Origin: Chaunax sp. Z400
Taxonomy: Eukaryota; Chordata; Actinopteri; Lophiiformes; Chaunacidae
Length of the DNA: 64,000 bases
Direction of reading: 5' to 3'
Assembly (NCBI GenBank): GCA_037577475.1
Contig: CM075204.1
Span: forward strand, 8,467,355-8,531,354
Program-made: the position numbers and the translations under genes
Shown here: positions 22,345-36,780 of the stretch, piece after piece
How the letters are laid out: each line of letters opens with the position of its first letter
How positions within the stretch are numbered: the stretch's first letter is position 1
Notes under the pieces: generated by a model
What the model was told of the DNA's origin: nothing
Databases searched by the model: none
What the model saw: the letters and a program-made list of their open reading frames with translations, nothing else

Positions 22345-25259
22345 AATGCATCTATTTGTAGTGAGAACTCATGAAGATGATACAATCTCACTGGTTAGCA
22401 TCACTTTCTGGACTGGAGTAGAGTCGAACCCTATCTGTCTGGGAAAAGCAGGAACCGTTACTATCAGATATGTGATCTGGTTCAGAGAAGTTCACAGTAA
22501 GTGTCAAATCTCATCTGGATTTTATCCAGATAGAGTATTACTGTCTTTTTTCTCATGCTTCACAAACTCCACTCATCGAATTTCAGGTGTGGGACCAACT
22601 TCAACGCCACGGATAATTTAAGTTGTCCCCATTTGTGTGGTTCAACTCATCTCCCTATGATGGGAAGCTTTTTGATTTTTGTCTTTGAATGTCACCTTTT
22701 GGAACAGATACCAGCCTTTGAACAAGTTCAAACAAAGTACAAAGTACTCTGTACATTGTAAAAAAAAGTTTGTTTCAAGCATGTCCCAACTATTACTTTC
22801 TGTGTAATTGTTGGCTCAGAAACTGGTATCAGAATGAAGCTACAACCTAGTTCACAAGTTTCCTTTCCCAAAAATGAATTTTCTGGAAGAGGCAGGAGCA
22901 AGTTCAAGATTTCCTGGTGGATAAACGTAAACCCCAAAAAAGGACCGTGTAATCCTTCGGCTGCGGCAATCAAACTTTTCATTCCACTCAATCTGATTCC
23001 CAGTGTGTTGGTTAGCTCGAGCTAAGTGTGCCATGTTATACTGCGAGTTACTAAAGAAGCACGTTTGGGCAAGAAGAAACATCTGAGGCCTCGGGGAACT
23101 GTCAGAGGATTCCTCACATTCATCTCCAGGTCATCAGAAAAGTTGTATCCAGGGCAGATCTGGTGCCATCAGCATCACGTTAGTAACTGTACAGTTTTCT
23201 TGAAAGCAACTTTTCTGCCTGAACACGATGGGATCTGAAACGGCAGCAATGCAACGTGTGCCTCTGAGTGTTGTGCCGAAAAGTTGCTGAAGGAAAACAT
23301 GGTTTTCATGTGACATTCACATGGTGCTGTGGCCTGACGATAGGCCCATCGGGGAGTCGTCTCTCTGCACCACATTTATTGGCTAAATGTTTCCTGGCGT
23401 TTTCTCTTTCTGCCACTTCTCCAGCCAAATATTGAATCCCTCAATTAAAATCACAAAGTCTACCTGAGACACTCGCACAGTAAGAAACAGGAAGGAGCCT
23501 GTGCTCATACTTTGGCACAAAGCCCCTTGTTGTGTTCAATATATGATCAAAAGATGGCAAACCTGAAAATCAGTTTGTTCCAGGCAGACTGCAATTAACA
23601 TGGTACAGTCTTGACTGGCTCCTCTTTTTAAAGAAGTGCTTTATTATCACTGCAAAGTATTTCAATCATGAGCCACTTTTAAGACACGACAACATCAGGC
23701 AAAAATAATGACTCTCTGTTCTAAAGGCTGATAAACTACACTTGTTTGAGATCCAAAGTTTGGTTCCAGAGGTCGGTCTCTCCATCTCTTTGGTCCACTG
23801 AATGTTCCTCAACCTTTCCTCGAGCACCACAGGCAGGCGCTAGAGTCAAACCAATGACCTCAGCTGCTCATTAACAAATGTTAGCATGCTCTAAACTATG
23901 GTTACGAATATGGTAAACATCCCCTGCCAAACATCAGCATGTTAGTGTCACGTTTGAGGGTGTGTTAGCATGTAGATGCTGTCTCACAGAGCATACTCAG
24001 GCTGTGGACACTGACAGATCCACACAGGAGGCATCCCAGCCACATTTTTCAGTCGGCCCTCGTGCATCTGAAGGAACAAATATGCTGCTACGTTAATTCA
24101 GCTGTTGAACTGATCTGTCCTAAAAATCTGTGCCTGAAAGCGTCCTGTGACACAGACAGGGCATTTAGGCTGATCTTAATGTATTACTTTAGCTATATTT
24201 TCTCAGTAGGTGTTACTTCTTCAATTAAACATCAATCCATCAATGTCTAAATGTGCGATTTCATTTTTTTTTCCTTGTCAAATTTTAGTTGCTAAAGCGT
24301 AAAGGCCTTAAAACATCTTTGAGATCACATCTCCACCCTCAAACCTGCATATAACAGCATTTTCACACACGTCAGTCACAAACACATGTACTGACAAATT
24401 CTACCCAACAAAACTCGAGGTGCCTCCTGCCTGGAAATCCAATAAAGTGAGCCTGACCGATTAAATAGAAGAAAAAAAAGCACCGTCAATGACATCAATA
24501 ACAAACATCATGTGATGCTTGCACAACCGGTAGATCTCAAATGTCTCAGCTTCATTAAATTCAACAAGGAAGCTCTCAAAACAGTTCCTGCACACAGCCA
24601 TATTGTAATCTGACAGATACTGCAAAGGAATCTTGCTTCATCTGCTTGTATCTGCTACCTCATCCTTGGTCTCCACACAGAGCTCATGAGGATTGTAGCG
24701 TAAATTGACTGGTAAATCAAAGAGATTAGCCTTCATCTTCAACACAACAGTCTGAATAAGGCTGCATCACTGCGATGGTTGCAGCGATCCACCTGACCCT
24801 CACTCAGACACCTTCATTTGAGGATTTAACTTGCCTTTTCAATACCCAACGTAGCACATTAGCTACCACAAACCCACGGATAGAGTATTCTATCCACCCT
24901 GATTCACTGTCACTGGCACACAAGACAGATAACTGAAGACAGGTCAGGGCTTGTCCTGTGATTCTAAAAAACAAGGACCAGTTTCCTAGATTCAAATGTC
25001 AAAATCATTTACTTAATCTGTCCCTTCAGGCGGTGGCAAGGGGCAGAGAAGATGAGGGGTTGGTGGTTGATACAAAATGAAGGAGTGAAGGAAAAGATGG
25101 AAGGAGAAGAAGGAAACAGGATGATAAAGGGTAGTTGTTTGATTTTTTTTTTTCTAAATTAGGGGAATTTGCACAAATTATAGTGTAACAGGGAAAATGT
25201 CTCATGTAAGTTTGGATGATTGATGTGTCACTTATAATAGTGACACTATTATATTTCCA
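22345..25259. other. Intronic, nothing recognised
   Basis: Only short chance frames on both strands. Confidence 0.4.
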
Positions 25260-25362
25260 ATTTGCTGCCCAGGCGCCGCATCGTAGTGGCAAGCCCACTG
25301 CTCCTCAGGGATGGGTCAAATGCAGGGAAAGAATTTCCCCCTGTGGCATGAATACAGTATCT
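25260..25362 (+). mobile_element. 5'-truncated copy of the same SINE
   Basis: Shares 'cccactgctcctcagggatg' and 'ggtcaaatgcag(gg)aaagaatttcccc' with the SINE at 22131, in the opposite orientation. The tRNA head is missing. Confidence 0.8.
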
Positions 25363-25552
25363 AAAAAACAAATAAATAACAGAGAATAAACTCTACTAAA
25401 GATGGTGTTTTTGCACAGCTTCATCTGCAAATACACCACACATGGCAAAGGCATTATGACACATGATGATGAATGCTGAAGAAAGTCATGAAACTGTACT
25501 TGTCCATTCCAAGCCAAACACAATACAGTGAATAAACATATTAAGGACACTT

Positions 25553-25850
25553 ATTGTCAGCAGGATTACAGGAGAACTACTAGACAGATTTACACAAAAC
25601 GGAGTGGAAGGATGAAGCATGGGCCCGGAAAGCACCCAGTAAATGTTGGTGTGCATCCAGATAAAGATATTTTTCCACTTCCACATTGCTAGAAAGGACA
25701 TTTTTCGACATTTTTCCTAATTAGGCAAAAATTACTGAGCACGATTTCCACAAAACTTTGTGGAGAGGTGGAGCTGGGTCAGACAAGCTAAACAGACGTG
25801 TAGCATTTGGCCTCGGTGGAGGCTTGGGCTCCACTGAGTGCAGTTTTAGC
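25553..25850 (+). mobile_element. MITE-like repeat, CCTCGGTGGAGG end
   Basis: Contains 'cagcaggattacaggagaac', 'aaaacggagtggaaggatga' and the terminal block 'gcctcggtggaggcttgggc' followed by tccactgagtgc. This is the usual right end of the repeat family also seen at 54330. Confidence 0.65.
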
Positions 25851-26018
25851 TCCCAGTAATTTCTTACACTGCAAGATCCAGTGTAAGATGCACTTTGTAA
25901 GCTATTATAATGTACTATACATAGATCTATGCTCTATGGATAATCATGGTGAACAGAAAATACTTAATAAATGGTAAACTTCAAAAAGCTGTCAATAACA
26001 GTAACATGTTCCCCTAGC

Positions 26019-26245
26019 CCAGTGGTTTTCAAAGTGGGGTCCAAGGACCCCTAAGGGGTCACGAGAAACATTTTTACTGTAGTTCCATCCATAAGTAACG
26101 CAATGACAGAATGCATGACTATTTTGGTCATTGGTTTCAGACACTTTCTGTAATAAAACATCTAAAAGTACAATTCTTTTCAGATAGTGGACCCTGGGAC
26201 AAACTCTTACAATGACTGTACATGGTCTAATTTAGGGGGCCTTCA
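26019..26245 (+). mobile_element. hAT-like non-autonomous fragment
   Basis: Starts 'cagtggttttcaaagtgggg' then 'tccaaggacccctaaggggt', a common start of fish hAT-derived elements. The right boundary is uncertain. Confidence 0.45.
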
Positions 26246-29200
26246 TGTGAAGAACAAATGCCCTTTACCCACTTCACTAAGTAATACCTGCAGAATGACC
26301 CTTAGCAATATCTGCATTTTAAGATGAGAACTTGGCTTCGACAGCAGAAGATGCACCCTGACTAAACAATGCAGCCATGCTTGATACTGGGAAAATGTCA
26401 AACTTTATTTGTTCTACTTTATTAATTTGCAATAGGTAAAAAAGCAGCCTGGGCAAAGAGTTTTCTGGCTGAACCACATTGTGCGCTCTCAGGACAGGTT
26501 GACTGATATTTTGTGCAAAACATTTCCTGACAGTGTTCCCCTCACTCTTTTTATCTGTTCATTACGATTTTCTGCTGAAAGACCTTTATTTATTTAACAG
26601 ATACATCCGTTTTTCAGGTCAAAGAGCAAGGGTACAGAAACCATTGTGAAAATAGAAGTCAAAATATTACATTTTTAGAAGATCTAATGTTTGCAGAGAA
26701 GTTCGTTGTTGTCTAACTCCCTTTGCTTCCTTCATATCTTCAGCTTAGGAGGCTCAAGACTTGTGAGGTCAGTGTTCAGCCCACCACCCCCTCCCTCTAA
26801 CATTATCCCTCCCTCATCCGCTCATCATATCACACTCCTATATGCTCATATTTATCCTCAGCTTGGGCTTTCATCCTTCTCTAAAGCCCTACCCGCACAT
26901 TAGGAGAATATTATGTAATTCACAAACAGCCCCCACAAACTAAAAAAAAACAACTTGTTGTGTCCAAAATACCTTTCCTAATAATTCCCTTGATAACAGA
27001 TAAACTGCCAAGGTCCTCATCTCACCTGCGCACTGAAGCTGTCAATCAGCATATGTGGAGATGGAAGAGCTGCCCCAAGGTTACATTTGCCAAAAAATGT
27101 CTCTTGAAATGCCGCCACCGGCGGAAGCTGGAGACTCATGCCCTCTGAGCTTTTAACCCCTGAGGGATTGATGCAGATACTCAGCCTCAGTGTGGAGGCA
27201 TCTTAGAGCCCAGGTTTCGTCAGCAGTGACGTACTGTAGGGCTGCAAGTGACAGTGATGATTTATGGATGGTCTGTCTCACATATTTGAGTTTTGTTCAT
27301 GTTATCGGGCAGGTCAGTCACTGTGATCTGATGTCCTGTTGTAGGGTTATATGTCCCCCTGAGCACAATTTACTTTACTTTACTTGGCTCTTTTCAAGAA
27401 AAGCCACGTCACATTTTCTGTGCACAAACAAAAATGCTATAAACACCTTGCAGGAGAAACTGTCTCATCCTGTGTCAGTGGCCCAGAGATGGGATTGTGA
27501 CTTGGACTTGCACACAGTGACTTGCGACTCTTGAGAAAATAGACTCGACACATGGCTTGAGATTTGAGACTTCAACGATCTTAAATGGAAATTTTTAATG
27601 CTTATATTAAGGAAATGTCTGATGGACTGAATGCTATTCCCTCTGTTATTATCATGCGTAAACTTACCTAAGGCGTGCAACCACAGGTGATTGTAAGCTG
27701 CTACAGCTATACTATGACGAACACAACTTTAGCAGCCGAGACATTTGTCTTGACCTTTGGTCATAATAACACTACGCAATGCCCAAAGAGAAGAATGGTT
27801 AAATTCAGTGTCTGAGGTATCACAATAAATGATGCTGGATCGATAAGGTAAAGTGTGTGAAGTGTCTGAAAAGGCTGTAGCTCAGTCATTAGATAATGTG
27901 AACGTTGACGTTAGCGCCTTTGGATGGTTAGCAAAGTCTTTACAGATTCACCAACTTCATCATTTCATCTGCCTCATCAGCCTCAGCAGAGTCATCAGCC
28001 ACCACCACCAGTGTCTGGACTCCACGGGGGATTTATCTTGCTGCTGCTGCTCAGGCTTCATGCCCTTCGATCACAATCTCCCTGAAGAGTCTAAAGGCTC
28101 ATTTGTGCTCAGTATTAAATGTGGATATGGAAGGAGCTTTCCTTCTTCACTGACATCTTGTAGATGTATCGATGCCAACGTAAAGGATACATGGAAGCAT
28201 TTCGGCAGTGACGGATACATCGTTTGAAATAGACTTGTTCATCTATGTACTTAGATGGTGTATAAATGAGCCTTAAGAGCCAAAGACTTTCTGGCAGTCT
28301 CCTTATTATCATATATCATCTGTTGCAGTAAACAACTATCTTTACGTCGCCTGTTTCTCGTGATTAAAATCCGTTTATCCCAGCACCAGCTGTCTAATAT
28401 TCATGTTCGATGAATATTTTTCAAAGACTAGCCAGTGTTTGTTTGCTTGCCTCACTTGTTGACATATACGCCTGGCTATGCCCTGACTAAATGGTCTGGT
28501 AACTTAATCATCCATGTTCTGCTGCCACCACCTGCTGGCTAACGTTAAACTGAGAGGCAGACCATGTTAATTATTAATGTTGACCACAGACAGGTGACAG
28601 GCTTACTGTTGATCATGTAACATTGCAGACTTATGAGGTTACTATTATACTGGGTCTGAGAGGCTGAAGTCACATGTTAATAAACAGATTATATAGCTCA
28701 GCTGTCATTGGTTAGAAACCCAGTGTAATTATATAATATGGTGGTTATTGAAAAAAATAGGCTACACTTATCATTGCATGTCTAATTATCTTAGTATCTG
28801 TTACCCTTAATAGTGTTATTCTATATCAATCTATATTCTATATCTTTCAGCCATCATCTCTGTATCAGAGAACATGAATGATGTAATCTGCAATGTTAGC
28901 TTAGTGTTCTAAGCAGACCACATGACATGCAATTTGTGAGCACTCATTACAACCAGTAGAGACTTTAGAGTTGACATTGGCTTTAAAAAAAAGAGACTTT
29001 TCAGCTTCTCTGGTTTCGCCCCATGTTTGCTTTTCACTCCACCTTCAAGTGAGGAAGGTATTACAGCTATTAATATCTGTGCCTTCTCTTTTCTTAGTCT
29101 CTCCCCATAATCAAAATGTTTTGCAATGTTTTAATCCTTCACTGCATAATGATGAGAATAAAAAAGTAAAGATATGGTTGTGTGCAGCCCTCTAATTTTG

Positions 29201-32200
29201 AATGTAGAGTGACAACAGTGCAGTAGTCCTGCAGGCAGCATGACTTTATAACAAGTTTACATTTCAAATTTGCCCTTTTGATGTTTGAATACTAAACATT
29301 TCATGACAGAAGAAATAGTCACTAAAACAATCACCTTCACCGACACACCAGTGCACGCATCAAGAGAGCAAATGTTTGTGCATGGGCTCCTGTGTTATTC
29401 TCCTACATGTCAATGGAGCCTGTGGCAATGTAAGCCAGGGGTTGTTCTTTTTGTCTGTACGTCTGAAACCTTACACACATGGAACAGCAGCTTCACACAC
29501 AGAGACACTAGAATTTCCACCTCTGACAATCGTTCAAGTTTAATAAAAAGTAATCAGAGTATTTTTTTTTTTTTGTTGATATTGAAGTTGTAGCAACATG
29601 AATGATTCCTGAAAATCATTTCCATTAAGAAATGTGCAGTCCTCGCGTAGAGACTATTTTTAGGAGCACAGAGGCCTGACAGAGAGTAACATCACATGAT
29701 GCAACAACAAGCACCAGCTCAGTATCAGCAGAATTAAGCAACGTGTGGACTGATGCAGTGTGTCTATTAGTGTGTGACTTCACTGAAATTCTTTGCATGC
29801 GTTCACATGCACGGCGAAGAAAGCTGAATCTGATGAAGCCAAGAAACAAACATGAGCTCATAATTCTAAAGCTTAGATGCAGCGCCAATGCCTGACATGT
29901 CGATTCTACACACATATATAGTGCCTGCTGCCAAGTCTGGCACAAGGTCATGAAATGTGAGTGCATAACTCTTACATGTGTTTTTATGAGTAAGTGAATG
30001 CACCACCTTTCTCTAAGTTCAAGTCAAATATATGAGACAGCAGGTGTGTGTAAGGTGTGTGGCCCTTGTCTGTGTGCATATCTCATTAAATAGGAGCAGG
30101 GATGAGTGTGTTCCGGAGTTTGGATATGTTTACATGCATCTTGTTTTTGTGTGCATGGTGTATCATCAGAGATACATACTGTACAGAACTACAGGCAAAG
30201 TCAAACATGTGAAACCACAGCGCTGGCCTCATCACTTAAAGGCAAACAGACATTTGATATTTCTGCACACAGATAAATGACAAAAATATAATTAATCAGG
30301 GTTTTGCACGCTAATAGCAGGAACATTGTGAACCGATCCTGAATGTTTACTGCAAGTGGATGCATGACTCCTTTGAATACATCAGAACTCAATTTAATAT
30401 TGGCCATGCTGACAATCTCACCTCCAGCAGTAGCAAGCAAATGGTTTTCAGAATAAATGCTGCTGTACACCTGCTCAGCACCAAACAACAGACATAACAA
30501 AGTACTGACCCCAGATGTGCACAGATATATCAATTTCACATAATGTCTAACTTCAGTTACAACATTGAAAATATATCTGAACCCTGTAAGCAATTCCCCC
30601 CGCCATAACTCATAAATACTGTAAATTCTACAATAGTGGCCTTTCTTTACTTCACAGGGACCTAGAGGGCTTGTATTAGAGACAGGCCTATATTTCTAAT
30701 TTTGCCCCACTTAAAGAAATGCAGCATTTACACAATAAAATGTGTGAAAGTGATTATCCTGTTGCTGTTCTGTTTTTTTTAGTTGTGTACTTATATTATC
30801 CAACAATATTCAAACCAAGAGATACAAACAATTACACTCAAGGTAACACTTGTCGATAAAAGGACCGCAAGTGAGTGAGAGAGTGAGGAAGAAAGTCCAC
30901 AAAGGCAACTGAATGCAACTTGAATAAAACTTTAAACCAATGCCTTAACCTTGTATATTTCTTCCAGAGGCATGATGGATTCCGTATTTCAACAACCATA
31001 CAGCGATGAAATAACAACTGGAATTAGTATAAATTTGAAGAGTGTGAAATTATTTCTGTTAAGAAAGCGAAACTGAGAGAAGTGAGTATTTGTGGAAATG
31101 TACAAGTCACTAAATTCAGCATGTATCCTCAAGTAGACTCAGTAATTTCATCCCATTAATAATCTGCATTATGAAGTTTACACATCACTGACTGAAAAAA
31201 CTAATTATTAGGACATTTACATTATTTTTATCATGACTGGACCAGGAGAACACAGCCTTGCTGTCAACACCAGACCTTAGTCTAGGTTTCCAGGAACCTG
31301 GATTTAGCTGCCAAAGAGCCAGATACTATTGTCAGGAGATGGTGGAGACCAGATCTCTTTTTTAGGGTATTCAACCATCTTTTAAGATTGAGCTAACAGA
31401 ACAGCATGATAAAAACAAGGTATAGTAAAGTAAGTGTGCAAAAGATTTCGTCTTCCTGGCTGAACTCACGCTAGAACTTCATTTGTCAATGGAAAAAGTG
31501 CAGGATGCTGTCATTTAGGTAATCCATAAAACAAATACTGTGAAACATCCAGAGAAGGGGGAGAGTAAAAAGTAAAAGGTAGATAGGAAATTGGCAGTGA
31601 GGAACCTCAACATAAAAGTAAATTGATGTCTAATCTCTGAAATGAATGGAACTGGGACACCAGCCCATAATCTACTGGCAGTAATTCTTAATTGATCAAG
31701 CAAGCCAACAGCTGTCAAACACTACAGAAGGAAAACACAGGAAGAAACTCTTCTGATGCAGTTAAGACTTCTGCAGATTTGACCCGGTGTTCAGCCTTGC
31801 AGACAGGAATTTTAATGACCAAATGGAAATAAACAATGAGACATAACAGTGAACAGAAAACAATCACACTTAATCCATTCATCCTATAAATGAGTGTATT
31901 GTGATATTATTTGACACTCTCAGACAAACAAATCTGACTTTTAAAGTGCAAGAATTTGTATCTCCAAAGCAGGACTATTTGAACAAGTATCTTGTAAATA
32001 GCTGTGAATGTAAAATCGGGATGTGCAGCTTCACTTGGAACAACAGACGGGTGATTGAACTATATTTGCTCTGCCCACATTTAACAAGATATAAGGTCAC
32101 ATAAGGTGCACATTGTGCTGACCTTGGGTTTAATAACAAGCAGTGAAAACTTCTGGTTTGGCTGCCAGGCTAAAAACACCTTTAAACCAATTGATGATTC

Positions 32201-32247
32201 ACCATAGTATGAGCTGCAGGTGAGCCGGCTTCTGAACATCTCTGTTA
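26246..32247. other. Intronic, nothing recognised
   Basis: No coding exon supported. Open frames at 27190-27534, 27853-28227 and 30201-30593 have no recognisable domain. Confidence 0.4.
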
Positions 32248-32276
32248 GTTGAGTCAGTCAGTCAGTCAGTCAGTCA
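32248..32276 (+). repeat. (AGTC)n microsatellite
   Basis: About six to seven tandem agtc units. Confidence 0.9.
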
Positions 32277-35200
32277 AACTAGTGGGTTGTAAATTTAAAT
32301 GCCGCAGCCAACAGCGCAGAGATGTAAAAATTTAAGACAAGACAGCATGCATTTTTACTGTTTGTTTTCTGGTGGATAGGGTTGGCTATGAGTTTTGAGC
32401 GGTTCTACTGACTTGATTACACAACAGGCGCTTTTATCAAAACAATCAGATTAGTCACACAGGTTTGTGTATATGTCGCATGGTGGCTTTGCCAAACCCT
32501 GTGGTGACTTTTAGAAAGGTTTCGTTTCCTGTGTGTTTCCTGTATGTCCTGGGGCAAATTTCACAGATCACATACTGTATGACCTCACATCCTTTTTGTG
32601 TCAGATATTATACCTTCTACCTGTCGCTGCTTATCGACAGCTGGTTGCAAAAAGGATTAGAAAACATGGTCACAAGTACCAAAGAAATAATATGACTCAA
32701 TATTGTGAGTTGTAAAAAAAAACAAGGCAGAAATATGTCAAAAGATTTTAATAGGGTGTCTAAATTATAAAAAAAATAGCAGAAAACATGTTCAGAACTT
32801 AATGTTTGACGTTAGTCACACTTAAGGTAACGGAGGTGTTGGTCTTTGACTGACGTTGCAGCAGCCAGGGAGGTTTTAAAATGTCAAACTTTAATGTTAC
32901 TGTATGACATTTATCTTGAATAATATTAATCGTGTCTTCCTGATAACAAGCTCATTCATGCTGTTTAAAGCATCTTTTTCCTGATTATTAACTATATTGG
33001 GCGAATGGCTGATAGGCCATGCTGGTCGCTGTCTGTTTCATGACTTCACATTTATTTCATCTATTTCATTTCAACCTGGCCCTTCTGATCCATCCAAGAA
33101 AAACGAGGCTTCATCACTGATCTGTGATTTCCAGAGTTACCTGTGCAAACAGCCATGAGCCCCTGAACATTTATGGTGCTTACATTATTAATTTATTTTT
33201 ACATATTTTTGTGTTCTTGCTACTGATTAAATCCAGATAATCATGCAGTTATTTTCATCCAACACAATGCACCAATGTCCATTTATCATTTTTATTTATC
33301 CGAAACGCCAATCCAAATTACAAATTGACTCAGTTGCATGTGGTAACAAAGTTCAATTATCTCATATAATTTTCACATGAATGAAGAATTATGTATATAT
33401 ACATATACAGATATGTATATGTATAAATGTCAGTAGACAGTAGGAAAGGCAAGTGTTATAAAAGACAGAATAAGAGGAAAATATAGGAATTACAAATAAT
33501 GTGTAAAAGTCAAAAGAGTCAAAACATTTGATGCAATCTAAATTTTAATCATGCATAATCTGTGGTTTTGGGATAGATTGCATAATGAAGCCAGTTGCCA
33601 TGAAGAAAATATAAAATAGACCTCTCTAAATATTAAATTCTGACCCCAATGACAAGTATCAATGCTGAAGGTTCCCTAAACCACAATATTTAACACACAC
33701 TGGGCTGAAATACACAGTGTGCACCCCCAGCATTATTTGACCGGAAACCCCATACAAATGTTCTACAGTAAAAAACATTTTTTTAAAAGCACTCTACCGA
33801 CCCATTAGTTGCAAGTTTTAGTTGCTCCATGCAGAAACCCGGAAACGACAACTGTACTAATTTGAGACGGTGGCGATGGATGGTGTGTGTTGCAGTTACC
33901 GTGGAGACCCTAGAGATGATGCAGTCAAAGCGCTTAGTGATGGGGCTTAGCGAGCTGTGGGCCAAACCAGAAAATCCTCCAGAGGGATTTTCACCAATGT
34001 CTGAGCCCTAATACTGTCCAATTGACTCCAGATGTTATGGCACAGAGATGGAATATCATAGACAGAGAGATGCAGCCTGCAGCTCAGTATCTGTTCTACA
34101 AATTCTGCATCACTTGACAACAGAAAAACCTGAACAGAAATAATCAACTTTACAAAATTCTGCAATGATCAACACTGTTAATCTGTTGTACATATAGCTT
34201 GAAAATTATGGCATGCTGAATGACAACAATCGACAGTACAAGTGACCTCTATGGTCCTGGACTGCAGCTGGGCAGAAGAAAAAATGCATTTTCACACAGC
34301 TGAAGAAAGGCAAGCTGATGGCAAGATGGGAAAATTTATGCAACTGATGCCATAAATTTAACTTGAGTTGAATTAAAACACAGCTGATCTTCAACATGTG
34401 GACTTTGAAGTTGATTGCAACTGATCTGTCTTATTTTTTTCATCTCCAGGTGGCAGAGATTAAAATCAGGCAGTGAAGTTTCACAGCTTTTTTCCACTGA
34501 TCAAGAAATTGTTGAAAAATCCTAGCAAAGTTAGAGATTTCCAAGGAATTGTAATAAAAGTGTTCAACTGCTTGGTTCAAACTTCAGACTGTTTTGTTGC
34601 AAAGATAAATGGTAAATAAAATGTCCCATTAATCCCCTCTGGTTTAGTTTAACGTATTTGTTAATATGTGTAAAATGAGAAGAATAAAGGCAAAAAACTG
34701 TGGTTTTCAGGGGTTTATACAAGTATTTCTTGGCCAAGTATAGTCACTTCCTGGAATTTCAGCTATTGCTGGGCGACTTCCCCTCACCTGATAGTGAGAC
34801 TCCAGGAAAGTAAGCCTCCCAGCTTAGAAAAGAGCTATTATAAAACCACACTTTGATTTTACGCTTCATTTTCAGTCCAAATTAAACAAGCAGGATAAAA
34901 CATGTTAATTGTTTACCTCTACAGTCACTGATTTTGTCACCATTGGCCAGTGACGATGCTTAAAACCACATGTTATTTAATAAATATGAACTCCGCTGTG
35001 TGATTTAAGCTGTTAAGACATTGCGACTTATCCTTCTCGTCTCCCTTCATCTCCCTCCTTGCTCTCTCTTCGCCCTCAGGGAGTAAAGGTAACTGAAGGG
35101 TAGGGCAGCATTCCAATCATAACAGTGAATTATCCTCTGAATGTTTGGCTGTCTCCTGCCAGGTAAGTCGTCTGCGTTCACTGTTACCCCTCGAGGGAAC

Positions 35201-36780
35201 TAATTAGTCCCCAAGTGTGGCGTCTCTACTGTGGTGTGTATTTGTTTTTTAAGATAGGAAAGCGATGTTGAAGTGTGTGTGTGAGCTGTGCGATAAAAGG
35301 TAGCATGAAAAAAGTTGGTATGCATGGCAAAGTGCTGTGTGTTTTAGAGCGTGTGAGGTGTGGGTGCACATTTCTTACACAAGGCACAGTTATATACGTA
35401 CGTACCAACAGGTGCACATCTCTTTACCTGACAGAGGAAAACCAATGAGAACACACACCTGGGTCTGACGACAGAAACCAGAGAAGACAGAGAATCTTTC
35501 TGATCACTATTTCCAGTGCATGTGTCTATTTCCTCAAATCATTCATGCTCTAAAGGCAACCAAGTCAAACTGAGTGTTTTAGCTGTGACTACAACAAATG
35601 TTATAAACAGTTTTCCATAGTGACCACCATTTGATGCTGTACTACCCAATGTGACTTGAAACAGATGTGGGCCTTTTTCCAGCAACACCACCAGTCATTG
35701 ACTTTGTTATTTCCGAGCTTTAGATTGAGCAATTGTGAAATTGGAGTTCAGTTTTGGATTGTCTTGGTGAGCCAAACAGAGGTCCTGGTTGGACTATGGA
35801 CTCTATGGACTGGTTACTGTACGTCGTTGAGTCTATCCATCAGCTAAAGCCCACAATGAAGCACGACAGCCAAGCACACAATGTTCCTGTAAACACTAGC
35901 AAATTATCTAGCAAAGTTGATTCTTTTTGCAAGACTGACCCCTTTACAAATCGCCCATGAGACAGTCTCACATGAGCCCAAGTAAAGAAGTGCTAAAATA
36001 CAAAAGTACCATTTCAGACTGACCGGTAACATTCATTTTCATGTTGAACTCAGAGAAAATAAACAAAAACTGAAGCAGCTGGTGGCTCCAAATGGCAACG
36101 ATTTGCAACTGAGATGTTTGAACTTCAGCTCTTGAACTTTAACATTCGTAAACGGCACACAAACCCTGCTGGTCAGTGAAGGGGGGGTAAGAAGATCTAA
36201 AGTCCACCACAGAGGCAACTTAAAAGAACCCTGAGGAGTTTTGACCTCTTGTTGCGCCATGGAGCCTTTTTTTTCTAAATACAGGTACAACCCAATTTTG
36301 TTAGTCACCAGTGTGCGTGCGTATGTGGAATGCAGAACACATTCCTACCAATGCTTTTACGCTATTTCACTGATCTACAACCTGCCTGGAAATGTTTCAG
36401 CAAGGACAGAGAAGAAGACGTGTTTGTAAACACGTTTGGGTGCAACCCTGTGGTTAAGGAGCCTTTGTTGCACGCCATTCCACCTCCCTCCCAACTCACT
36501 CCTTGTCATCTCTAATAAAGCCAAGAAAAAGTCAAAATTAAATATGAATGGACGGAACCCAGTTGTAGGGCCTCAAAAATGAATGCAACACAGAGACGTA
36601 GTGGCGTAGAGTACTGCCACCTGAATTTGTGTTTTAAGATGACAGATGTGTTTTCACATTTAAAGTTTAGTGTTGTATTTCCAATTGGTACTTGTGACAG
36701 GCAGGTTTTAAAAACACCTTTTGTCCTGAGTATGCCTCATGCTCTTCACAGCTAGATCCTTCATTTCCCATGATGCAAAT
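32277..36780. other. Intronic, nothing recognised
   Basis: A TATACATATA-type short palindrome near 33397-33425. Splice-like motifs near 35080-35170 without supporting coding sequence. Confidence 0.35.

Noticed and set aside
35075..35175. Splice-like motifs (ccctcag...gtaactg and cag/gtaagt) on the plus strand as exons of another gene
   Set aside because: No coding sequence between them and no partner exons found.
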